Positions 1-9,320 of a DNA stretch of 64,000 nt are shown piece by piece. The translations under genes and the position numbers were made by a program. The notes beneath the pieces were generated by a model. It ran no database searches, was not told the DNA's origin, and worked only from the letters and a program-made list of their open reading frames with translations. Position 1 is the first letter of the stretch; every line of letters begins with the position of its first letter. Origin of the DNA: Amorphophallus konjac. Lineage: Eukaryota > Streptophyta > Magnoliopsida > Alismatales > Araceae. The stretch spans positions 287,108,200-287,172,199 of the forward strand of contig CM040125.1 of NCBI GenBank assembly GCA_022559845.1, given 5' to 3'.

Positions 1-722
1 CGCCGAGGCACGCAAATCTGTTCCCTGTGTAGATCAGAAAAATCAATCCGTGGATAATTCGTGCAAAATTACCAAAAGTCAACTTCTGGAACCGTCACTT
101 CAGGGAGTCGATCAAGGACGTCCCGCCATCGTCCCAGCCAAGAGGCGCCTTCAGAAGACCTCAGGAGGTTCCTTTGGAATCCGTGCCTTGCTATCCAGGG
201 AGTCAGAACCGAGTCGACGCAGTACCGAGTCGGCGAAGGACCGAGTCGGACCAGCATATCGAGTTCACCCCAAACGCCCGTCCAGCTTACTTCCCGTCAA
301 CCCAGGGTCGGTCCTCATGGGCCCACTTGTAGCCCTTTAGCTCCCTGCGTGGAGTGGGCAATAAAATTCACAGTTGTCATTAAGTTTTTACCATTGTACC
401 GGGAGTTACCATAATTGGCCAGGATCGTCTTCCCCACGCCCGGAGTGTGGAGGTAAAATCGCTACCCTCCTCGTAGGCATTTGCTTTACCCGTATATCTT
501 TGAATGCCGCTGCATGTGATAGGTTATTTGCCTGTTATATCATTTTTATCACCGCTGCGAGAGAGTGAGTGTAACCCGTCCCGTGACTCAATCCGAGTTA
601 ACGCGGAAAAGCCGATACCCGAGACTCTTTGTCGGTTTCTCAACCGCGCACGGTCCCACGTCTTCCCTCGCATAGGGATGATCACAAGCTAGAGTCCCAG
701 GTCGCGTGTCCGTCCTGCATCA
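1..722 (+). repeat. 5' LTR of element F (right part only)
   Basis: Matches the end of the 3' LTR with roughly 7-8% mismatch in the first 80 bases compared by eye. It ends in GCATCA directly before the primer-binding site. About 1.2 kb of this LTR should lie left of the window, judging by the 1,959-bp 3' copy. Confidence 0.9.
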
Positions 723-725
723 ATT

Positions 726-740
726 TGGTATCAGAGAGCC
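726..740 (+). other. Primer-binding site of F (initiator Met-tRNA)
   Basis: TGGTATCAGAGAGCC starts four bases after the LTR end and matches the plant initiator Met-tRNA primer site TGGTATCAGAGC except for one base. The leader between here and the gag-like ATG at 1045 shows nothing else I can name. Confidence 0.85.
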
Positions 741-1044
741 AGTTGAGTCTAGGGTTGTCTGGTGGAAAAAAAGTGTCATTTATGTCTAGTCATCATCTAA
801 GTCGGTCTAAGTGTCACATCTGCATACCATTAATCGGTATATCAAAAGATGTTGTCCAAACATTAGGCTACGCCTATCGGGAAGGCCGCACACTTGCGCG
901 AGTGATCTTTGGATCGATTAACTCCGCCACGTACCGAGTCTTGGTTTAAGTCTAGGGTCCTTAGTGTGCATTCCAACCTTACATAGTCGTGTCTAGTGTC
1001 TTGTCCAAGTGTCTTCATGTCCGTCTTATAGCTCCCCATTTCCA

Positions 1045-2603
1045 ATGGACTCCCGGTCGCCCAGGCGATATGACCGTTGGCCCACCCATGGGCTTGGCAA
1101 CCATCCTCTCCACTTCCGTAGGCCCAAAGCCTCGAATTTTTATGGCTCCAATGACCCGGGCGACTACCTCAAGTGGGAGGCTGCCATGGACACATACTTT
1201 GATTGTTATACCATGTTCGAAGCCGGGCAATTCTATTTTTCCAAGGAGAGGCTCCTCCACGAGGCGGCCGAAAAGTGGAGAGACATTGAATGCTTGAGGC
1301 AGATTAGGAGACAAGGGCCCATCGAGTCATGGTGGGACATGAAGAGAGCACTTAGGAGGTTCTATCTTCCCCGCCCACCTACCTCCAACCACGGGGGTCA
1401 TACCACTAGCCAACCCCACCAACTCACCCACAATCAAGTGGGCCACACCTCCAACCAACCCCGCCCCTTCACCCCCATCCAAGCCCTCCAAAGCAAGCCC
1501 AATCAAGTGGTCCGCCCAGTCACCTCCCACCAAATGGAAGCCCCACTTCTAGCCGAGCGTAGGTCCACACCCGAGCCAAGAGACGAGGAGCGAGTCCACC
1601 ACGAGGTCCCTACTCCAACCCGCACCTTTGATGAAATCGAGAAAATGTTTTCAGATTGGTTAGAAAGGACACGCGCCTCTTCACCACCTGTGAGTGCTCC
1701 TTTGCCACCCTCTACTTCCGAACCTTATTCGGAACCCTCTTGTTTGGAGCCACTAAAGCCCGAGCCACCCGTGTTTCTAACGGGTACGCTTTTTATAGCC
1801 GAGCCACTTCTTAGTTGGCTCAAAGATGGCTTGGTCCCACTTCCTTACCCATCTATGGACCCCACCCTACCACTAGTGCCCGTCAACTCCTACCACACTA
1901 CCTTTCGGTCTAGTCACCATGTTGATACCTTAGATGACCTCGTTATGGGATTAGACTCACAATGGAAGTTGACACACTCATTGGCCCGAGGCTTCAACCA
2001 ACCCACTAGTCTTAGCTTCACCCATCCGGCCTTAGGGTCCATTACCTCCGTGTGCACCGTGGGTTGTGTCACCACGGAGATTCTTCTATTTCTCCCTATG
2101 CCGACCGAGCCCGACTTCATACCCTTTTGTCCGAGGGAGGAATCATACTTCCTACATATGATCACCGTCCCACCTACCACACTGCATGAAGTGACCATCT
2201 ACACCTTCAAGACTTCCATACGTGGGGCCGTGACTTGTGGGAACCCACCACAAGGGGTCATACCTTCTTTGATCCCTTTGACCCATTCCCTAGTGGGCCC
2301 CTTGACCTATCAAATATACTTCACTTCTTCAAGGGAGTCCACTATCACATCCCTTCCCCACGGGCCAGGTCGTCTACACCCACCCAGTCCGTTCACTTGC
2401 GAGATACACCATCATCTAGGGGAAAGGAAAAAGATACATTTGGTACTCCTGGCTCTCCCACATACAAGTCCGATGTGCATGCATGGTCCACCTTAGGATG
2501 TCTAGGTGTCCCACATTCTGCCAACCACCAGTTGCCTCTAGTGTATGCATGGCACATATTCGGGTGTCCTGGTCCACCATCGCCTATCCGTAGGTCAGAC
2601 TAA
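1045..2603 (+). pseudogene. Gag-like protein of F with C-terminal GCPGPP repeats (frameshifted)
   Basis: The frame opens at the ATG at 1045; upstream codons have no ATG. Residues about 30-115 resemble a retrotransposon gag domain (NFYGSNDPGDYLKWE, then a W-rich segment ending in RRFYLP). A proline-rich stretch follows, then a block shared with G's protein (SYHTT, GSITSVC, LLFLP). The frame runs to 2496, but from about 2250 the protein that matches G lies in another frame (ending 2603) with DPFDPF and three repeats ending FGTPGSP, LGCLGVP and FGCPGPP. I infer a frameshift near 2235-2260. No zinc knuckle, protease or RT is visible. Its likely role is a Gag-like particle or accessory protein used with enzymes from another element. 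Confidence 0.7.
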
Positions 2604-3018
2604 CATTAGGTTTGTTTAGGGTCTTTGTGAGTCCTTGTTTCGTTTGTTTGTCGCGTGTATGTGTATACATCGAGTCGAGTCGGTTTTGTACGCTCATGTT
2701 GTTAGTCCCTTTCGAGTATGAGACTTGTCGGACTTTGGGATCGGTTCTATTTCACATATCGGATCTAGTCACATAAGGGACAAGCGGTGATTCCTAGTGA
2801 GCCTTTGAGCCGCTTCCTTCATTTGAGAGTGACCCCACCCAGGAGTGTCCACCTCTAGCCTCATTTCCCAGTAGCGTGTGCATATCGAATCTATACGGGA
2901 TGAGCAGGTGTCGATTACTTGGAGTGCAGCGTACTCCGCGCTTCCAGGTTCGGTGACGGATCCGCTAGAGCTACTCGAGCAACCGCACCCCTTACTCGAC
3001 GGGGTCAAGTTCTTCCCA
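2604..3018 (+). pseudogene. Decayed integrase C-terminal-like tail of F
   Basis: The stretch near 2770-2800 (reading like YKG...VIPSEP) and the end near 2985-3010 (ACTCGACGGGGTCAAGTTC) parallel the tail of G's protein gene (YKGPTVVPSEE, and CTCGACAGAGTCGAGTTC). The frame is broken by several stops. The comparison with G is by eye and the match is weak, so the identity is an inference. Confidence 0.4.
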
Positions 3019-3030
3019 CCCGGGGAGAAT
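3019..3030 (+). other. Polypurine tract of F
   Basis: CCCGGGGAGAAT lies directly before the 3' LTR start TGATGGGGAC. This is the expected place for the plus-strand primer. G has a similar CCCCGGGAGTA at its boundary. Confidence 0.65.
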
Positions 3031-4989
3031 TGATGGGGACATCAAAGCAAGAGTACTAATATTTTATTTGTATTTGTGTCCTTTAGTTTGTTTTTATATC
3101 CTTGGGAAAGCATATGTGCAATTGTAAGGCTTTATAAGCCAATTGGTCATTCCCTAGGATTCTTTGGGTTTATATGCAAAATGTTAGTAGGTCCAGCAAG
3201 GGGGCCCTCACTCCTTTCCCATTGGTCCACCTAAGCCATAAGGGTCCATGTGAGGCTGGTCAACCATCCTAGGTGGCTTCTAGATGGTTTGACAAGTCAA
3301 GGGGACAAGTGGAATGCAAAGTCCAAGATGCCACCCACCTTGCCCCTTGGTCAAGGGGGCGCCACCCCCATTTAATATAGATTAATGTGGTTCCAAACCA
3401 CATGGGATAAATAATTAGGAACTCCCTCTTTTACCTCTTCCAATTCTAGATCTAGGGTTATTTTGAGTCTTTTTCCATTTCATACAAATAGATGTAATTC
3501 ACATTTTATTAGAATTAATGAAGTGAAAATTTGGAAAATTGGTTGAATCCCCCTTGGAGGGTGCGCCCCTCTCTCCTCTCTCCCTCTAGTTCTTCTTCTT
3601 CCTCCAGCAATCCAGGGTGTGAGACCCTTTCTACCTCCCCCTCTCATCCTCTGAGTTCAATTTCTGCCGCCGCCGCCATCGCACCGCCGTCGCGCCGCTG
3701 CCATCATCGCCGGAATTCTATCTACATCAGGACAGAACCTCATCTCCAGAATTTTATGTTGTGTTCTTGTTGTCTGATCAAGCCCAACTTTGAGTGTTTG
3801 TTCTACCTATCTCCCTTAACATCCAGTTCAAATTTCGTGTCATTTGGACATCGTTTAGTATTTTTCCCATATTTCTTGTTCTTCTCCCTGTAATCTGTCA
3901 TTCTGCAGATCCACGGGACAGTGTCACCTGTTCGTATTTTTCCCACCCCCTTAACAATTTCCAGAAAATCCACGAACATTCCTCAGTGTTTCTCACATTT
4001 TCCCATACCTCTCATAATTTTGTTAGCCCCTGGAAAAATCATTTTGCCCTTGGTCAAAGGTCAGTTTCAGGCAGATCCCCTGCTGTCTTGAGTGTCTGTA
4101 AACAGATCCACAGGAAAACCCATGGTTTACAGAGCCTCCCATTTCTCATCCCTTCGTTGGATCGATCTACAACAGTTATATGTGGTAGATCTGGGAGTCC
4201 TCTTTCTAACCCCATTGGTTTCACCTCGATCCGATTTCGGATTTGAGAGAATTAATTCTTGCCGCCGAGGCGCGCAAATTTGTTCCCTGTGCAGATCAGA
4301 AAAATCAGTCCGTGGATAATTCATGCAAAATTACCCAAAGTCAACTTCTGGAACCGCCACTTCAGGGAGTCGATCAGGGACGTCCTGCCATCGTCCCAGC
4401 CTAGCGGCGCCTTCAGAAGACCTCAGGTGGGTGACGTTCTTTTGGAATCCGTGCCTTGCTATACAGCGAGTCAGAACCGAGTCGGCGCAGTACTGAGTCT
4501 GCGTAGGACCGAGTCAGACAAGCAGGCCGAGTTCGCCCCAAACGCCCGTCCTGCTGCTGCCCGTCAACCCAGGATCGGTCCTCCCGGGCCCACTTGTAGC
4601 CCTTTACCTCATTGCGTGGAGTGGGCAATAAAATTCACTTTTGTCATTAAGTTTTTACAATTGTACCGGGAGTTACCGTAACTGGCCGGGATCGTCTTCC
4701 CCACACCCGGAGCGTGGACGTAAACTCGCTACCCTCCTCGTAGGCATTTACTTTACCCGTATATCTTTGAATGCCGCTGCATGTGATAGGTTATTAGCCC
4801 GTTATATCATTTTTATCACTACTGCGAGAGAGTGAGTGTAACCCGTCCCGTGACTCAATCCGAGTTAACGCGGAAAAGCCGATACCCGAGACTCTTTGTC
4901 AGTTTCTCAACCGTGCACGGTCCCACGTCTTCCCTCGCATAGGGACGATCGCGAGCTAGAGTCCCATGTCGTGTGTCCGTCCCGCATCA
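3031..4989 (+). repeat. 3' LTR of element F
   Basis: 1,959 bp, starting TGATGGGGACATC and ending GCATCA. Its last about 730 bp match window bases 1-722. The first 13 bases are the same as the LTR start of element G, so F and G are related. Several open frames inside (for example a serine-rich one near 3531-3893) have no resemblance to known proteins and look incidental. Confidence 0.9.
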
Positions 4990-5391
4990 AAATTGCAAAC
5001 CGTTGATGCTTTAATTTCCGCGTAAGCTTCCGCTTCCGCCCACTTGGTGAAGTACTATGTGGCCGTGAGTATGAATGATTTTGGTTTTGTGAGGAGGTTT
5101 GAATCCCCAAGAGGTCCGATAATATCGAAAGCCCACATGGAAAAAGGCCATGGGGAGGGCATAGGATGCAGTGAAGAAGTAGGAGAATGAATTTTATCAA
5201 CGTGCAGTTGGCACTTAACACACCTTCGAACATAGATAGAACAGTCCTCTTCTGGAGTGGGCCAATAGAAGCCTAGCCTAAGGATCTTCTTAGCTAACAT
5301 CTGACTATTGACATGACCCCCACAGACTCCTGAATGTGCCTCTTCCACGACCTTCTAAGATTTATCATCGTCAAGGCACCTAAGCAAAACA
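4990..5391 (-). pseudogene. D integrase: zinc-binding domain and start of core
   Basis: The minus-strand frame has EEAHSGVCGGH, then GFYWPTPEEDC and CVKCQLH, giving the His-His-Cys-Cys zinc site of retroviral-type integrase. The start of the catalytic core follows (WAFDIIGPLG, with the first catalytic Asp) and runs to KWAEAEAY. It is cut at 4990 by element F; the rest of the core would lie left of the window. A stop lies near 5357 and another early in the core. Integrase would insert the cDNA into the host chromosome; this fragment cannot. Confidence 0.85.
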
Positions 5392-5396
5392 CCAGC
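5392..5396. repeat. Target-site duplication of E, left copy (CCAGC)
   Basis: CCAGC directly before the E LTR end TGAAGAGG; the identical pentamer follows the other E LTR at 19847-19851. Confidence 0.9.
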
Positions 5397-6177
5397 TGAA
5401 GAGGCGTGATCTCGCGCTGGTCCTGAGCTGGGGGGATGATCACCGAATAGTGAACTATAAAGAAGGGAAACGGATCAGGGGGCCCAGGGATGATTCCCTG
5501 GGGCAAACCCTCCGATGCCTAAGTCAGTAGAGCAATGGTGGAAGCTATGAAGGGGGGAGGAAAGAGAGGCACGAGATCTCTCTACACCAAGGTGGTGAAG
5601 TGGTTCCTGCTCAGGGAGTTTAAGGCGTGTATTGGCCCTTACCTTTCGCTGGAGGGAGTCCCAAGTTTAAATAGTGCGCTGGCCTCATGAGTCCCGTAAG
5701 CTGAGGAGTTTCAAGCGAGAGTTACGTCCTCAACATGGGCTTTTTATGTCCTCATCATGGGATCTTTATAGCCTTGAGGGGTCGTGGGTCCCTTATCCTT
5801 GTGAACTCCTGCTCATAAAGGGCTCTCAACGACAGCATAGATAAGCAATCGTCGGTTATCCTAAGCATGAAGAGTGCCAACCCTATCCGGGCGATAGGCA
5901 TAGCTCGGATGAGGATGGGTCGGAGGGGGCGCTGGGCACTAGCCCTTATTCCCGACGAGGGGATAGATCGGGCGTGGGTCTTCCTCCGACCTGACCGACG
6001 TTCGGGCCTTCTGAGCCTAAGGGCTGCCGAGGAAGAGTTTGATCCCGAATGATCTTATTGGGCTTTTTAGGCTAAGTGGGCCCTGCGGGGCTGTCACTTA
6101 GGTGAGCTGGGGCTCGTTTGGTCCTGATAGACCTAGTTCGGCCGCTCTTAGATGGGCTACAGAAATCCCCCTCTCCA
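5397..6177 (-). repeat. 3' LTR of element E
   Basis: 781 bp, the same length as the right copy. On the minus strand it begins TGGAGAGGGGG and ends CACGCCTCTTCA. It holds a TATTTAAA box on the minus strand (5666-5673) and an 8-bp-stem hairpin (5483-5502). Confidence 0.93.
5666..5673 (-). promoter_or_regulatory. TATA-like box in E 3' LTR
   Basis: TATTTAAA on the minus strand, conserved in the right LTR at 19335-19342. Its position inside the LTR fits the core promoter of the element. Confidence 0.5.
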
Positions 6178-6195
6178 CTTGTCCCCCTCCTACTC
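6178..6195 (-). other. Polypurine tract of E
   Basis: On the minus strand AGTAGGAGGGGGACAAG directly precedes the 3' LTR start TGGAGAGG. This fits the plus-strand priming site. Confidence 0.7.
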
Positions 6196-6394
6196 CCGAG
6201 CTTTGGTAAGCTCGGAAGAGTAGCCGTTAGGGTTTTGGACCAGCGTGACTCGGGTGGGTGGAGATCTGGCAGTGTTTAAGAAGCCACGCGTCGTGGTCAC
6301 CTGGGCCCGTAATAATGATGATCCTGATGAATTTGAACTGAAGGGGCCCCCTTTTCTCGGAGGTCGGAACGACGCGCCGCCTTCCGCGTGGGAA

Positions 6395-6400
6395 TATAAG
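6395..6400 (+). promoter_or_regulatory. Candidate promoter of the antisense gene in E
   Basis: TATAAG in a GC-rich context on the plus strand, 240 bases before the ATG at 6635, followed by a pyrimidine-rich leader. It is on the strand opposite to gag-pol. The stretch 6196-6634 shows no other feature, so I read it as promoter and leader. Confidence 0.4.
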
Positions 6401-6634
6401 CGGTGTGCGCTTGTCATTGCTCCAAACTTCCTCCGTCTTTAGGGTTTGGCTCTCCTTCGTGCTTGCTTTTGGGGCTCTTTGATTCATTGTGAGAACACGA
6501 CGGAAGAGTAGAGGCTTGCAGTGGTGTTCGCAGAGTTGGTGGAGATAACTACGGAGGCAGTCAGACAGCTTCTTCTTCCTCCGGAGTCTTCGGGGTCCCG
6601 GGAGCATCTTTCTTCAAGTTCCTCTCCGGATTCC

Positions 6635-7381
6635 ATGGCGGATCAGCGTCCGGTGGTCGAGGAGTGGGAGGACGAGCCTGCGGCGAGGGTGACTGCTCCA
6701 AACTGTAGTGAACTGGGAGGGACGGAGATGAAACGGCTGGAGCACCAGTTTCGTCTACCCCATAAGTTTTACTTCACCGTGGCTACCCCATATGAGACGA
6801 GCTTGGACTCTCGTACGTGCCACATCTGCATCTTCCTTCTGTCGTGGAAGGGTGGGTTCCGCCTTCCCTTCGAGCCCTTTGTTCTTAATCTTCTCAATTT
6901 CTTTCGATTGGCGCCCGTACAGTTGGTAGCCAACTCTTATCTTCTTCTTTCTGCCTTTCGCATCCTCGGTCGTCAATGCAGTGTTCCTCCTTCCTTGGAC
7001 CTCTTTCATTATTTTTTTGAGCTGAAGGCGCATCCCTCGGCCGGGAAGGGCTTCTATTTCATCCAGGCGAGGCGGAATAGGAGCTATATCTCCTTGGCCA
7101 CGAAGGATTCTTCGCACAAGGGGTGGAAAACTCAGTTCTTCTGGGTGGGGATTCTCTCAGTGGAGGAGACTTGGAAGTATCCCGTAATCCCCAATTTCCA
7201 CCCGAACATTCCTCCGAGGCAGGACTAGTTTCCTCCGGACGTGGAGGAGTATGCTATCATTTTGTTGAAGCGTCGTCAGTCCATGGAGGAGCAGGTTACT
7301 CCAGAGAACATTGAGCGATGCCTACTCGCGCGACTGCAGCCGACAAGTTCGGACGTCACAAATCAGTTTCTTCTTCGGATG
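6635..7381 (+). pseudogene. Antisense protein of E, N-terminal Transposase_28-like part
   Basis: From ATG 6635 the frame reads MADQRPVVEEWEDE, then a hydrophobic domain (GGFRLPFEPFVLNLLNFF, LAPVQLVANSYLLL, GKGFYFIQARR, KGWKTQFFWVG). This pattern resembles the 'putative gypsy type transposon' family (Transposase_28, PF04195), which is encoded antisense in Tat-type elements; its function is unknown. A TAG at 7226-7228 interrupts the frame, which then continues in the same phase (PPDVEEYAIILLKRR) to a GT at 7382. A GT...AG pair at 7382-7425 may be a 44-nt intron, but the reading phase is off by one on the far side, so a mutation or different splicing is possible. An upstream GTG-initiated extension is not credible. 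Confidence 0.65.
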
Positions 7382-7427
7382 GTGAGACCATTTTCTTTTC
7401 CTGACCATATCTTTCTTTTGTGCAGAT

Positions 7428-9083
7428 ACCAGACGGCCGGCTGTGGAGGAGGATCCTGTGGGCGAGCGGTCGGTGATCGACCTCGGTGATGATCCGGCTG
7501 CCGAAGACCCGATCGCTCCCGCGGGTCGCTCCCGAGCCAGAGATAAGGGCAAGGGGGCGGCCCGGGGCAAATCTTTCGAGACACGGGGGTCCAAGCGCAA
7601 GGATCCCATGGAGGGCATGATCCGGGACACCGTGAAGGCTAGGAAGCCGGCCAAGAAGGCCAGGGTCGTCCCCGCAGTCGAAGGCGACTCTGGTTCGGCT
7701 CGCCCCTCTGCTGAGCACGATGGGGCCGACCCAATTGGGTGGGCTCTCGCATCCGCCGCGCAAGAGGGGGCCGAGGAGGTCAGGGCAGCTTCTGCGGTCG
7801 GTGGTGATGCTGGCTCAGCTCCCCCCTCGGCCAGAGTCGAGGGGGCCAGGGACGAGGATGACGTCTCCAGGGCTGTGACCGAGGTTGGAGCGTCGATCGA
7901 GGTAGGTGGCGCCCCGGGCGACGGCGTAGGGGCCGAATCGGTCGAGGTCGGGGGGTCACGAGGAGAGGCGACACAGCCCCAACCGACTGAGGCGAGAGGG
8001 ACAGATGAAGCAGCGGCTCGATCCGGGCCGACCGGCGGGATGTCACTCGGAGGGGAGGTCCCTCTTTCGGCGGCCCTGGAGAGGCTGGGCATCCAGGGTC
8101 CTCTATACCAGGTATGTCACGGTATAGCCACGAAGGTGAAGGGGGGAGACAGGTAATACTCCCCACCCGCAGCTCTCGAAATGGTGATGGAGGGTGGCTT
8201 GGTCCTGGCCCAGATGGGGACCACTCTGGCTGAAGCTTATGCCCGGTCAGAGTCAGAGCGGGCGAACCTGGCCTGGACCCTTGGTGGGTCTATCAAGAAG
8301 ATGGCTCGGCTCTCCAAGGAGCGTGATGGGCTTCGGTGGGAGCTTTCCTCAGTTAGGGAGCTGGCGCGGGCGAGCCAGGTGGAGGCCCGGGCACTGACCG
8401 AGCAGCTAGCTAAGGCCCGCGAATCACTCGAGAGGAAGAGCAGGCTTCTTGAAGAGGAGCGCATTGCTAGCGTTGAGCTGGATGGCCGGTGGGAGGCCGA
8501 GCGTGCCGAGCTGGTGGACCGAGCGGAGGAAGCTGAACGCCTTCGGCAGGAGGCCGAGGCTGATCGGGCCGAGGTGGAGAAGCAGGCGGTTGAGGCCGAG
8601 CGGAGGTTAGCCGAGGCGGAGCGGGAGAAGGCCGAGCTCGCTGGTAGGGTGAGATCGGCCGGGGCAGAGGCCCTTGAGTAGTACAAATGCTCGGAGGCCT
8701 ACCGGGTCGACCTTAAGGAAGCTGGCCTCCCTTATTACGAGTTAGCACTTCGTTGAGGCATCCGCAAGGGGTTCAAGCATGGCTATGACTGGGCCATCTC
8801 TTATGCCGAGGAGCAGGCGTCTGAGACAATCGATTTCTCATCCGGGTAATGCTATGACTCAGACTTGTCATCCTCTGGTTCCTCTGGTTCCACGTCGGAG
8901 GAAGAAGATCAGGGGGGCTCTTCGTCCGAGGGGTCGCCAACTCCGGATGCCTCCGGAGGGCACGCAATCAAGGCAGTTCCCACGTCGGTGGGGTCAGTGT
9001 CGGGGTCGGAAGTCACCGAGGGTGCCGGGGGCAGACCATCTGACCCTTCCACTTCTGAGCTTCAGGGTGGGCCAGAGGCCTAA
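7428..9083 (+). pseudogene. Antisense protein of E, acidic and coiled-coil C-terminal part
   Basis: The frame from 7428 is rich in Ala, Gly, Glu and Asp with basic clusters (KARKPAKKARV) to 8111. It then meets a likely intron (GTATGT at 8112 to CAG at 8172, 61 nt). The next part (8181-8678) is a long heptad-type coiled coil full of Glu, Arg and Ala (ELSSVRELARASQVEARAL and similar). After a TAG (8679) and a TGA (8754) the same frame continues to a Ser/Gly/Glu-rich end at 9083. In related Tat-type antisense proteins this coiled-coil half follows the Transposase_28-like half. Function is unknown. Intron calls are inferred from GT...AG and frame changes only. Confidence 0.6.
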
Positions 9084-9320
9084 TGTATCTGCTTTGCTTT
9101 CTCTTCTTGTATGTCTTTCTTTTTTCCAAAGAAAACTTTCCTTGTTGTGTAAGAAAAAACGTAAGGCAGTAGCATTATGGTGAAGACTTAACTTTTTGTA
9201 TCGCCATTGCCGTATTTTTGTTCAGCAACTCTGCCATGGCCGGTCCCAAGCCCGGATGAGAAAAGAGGAGGGTTTGTGTTAGGTCGACAGCTAACAGTAA
9301 AATTTTGTCACATCTCCAAC

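Larger units (their letters stand above)
1..4989 (+). mobile_element. Element F: RT-less gag-type LTR retrotransposon
   Basis: Bases 1-722 repeat within 4263-4989, so they are the tail of a 5' LTR whose start lies left of the window. The order is 5' LTR, Met-tRNA primer site, about 2.3 kb internal region, purine-rich tract, 3' LTR. The internal region has a gag-like gene and no RT, RNase H or integrase core, as in the published TR-GAG class of non-autonomous elements. It lies in the integrase gene of element D, whose minus-strand frame stops exactly at 4990. The expected target duplication on the right is AAATT (4990-4994); its partner is outside the window. Confidence 0.85.

Noticed and set aside
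3531..3893. Serine-rich frame in F's 3' LTR
   Set aside because: CT-rich low-complexity sequence in an LTR, with no domain and no coding context.
7322..8092. 256-codon minus-strand frame in E
   Set aside because: It is the shadow of the GC-rich, low-complexity plus-strand antisense gene. Its Pro/Ser/Ala composition is expected from that.
8237..8686. 149-codon Ser/Ala/Arg-rich minus-strand frame in E
   Set aside because: Shadow of the coiled-coil Glu/Arg/Ala codons on the plus strand.
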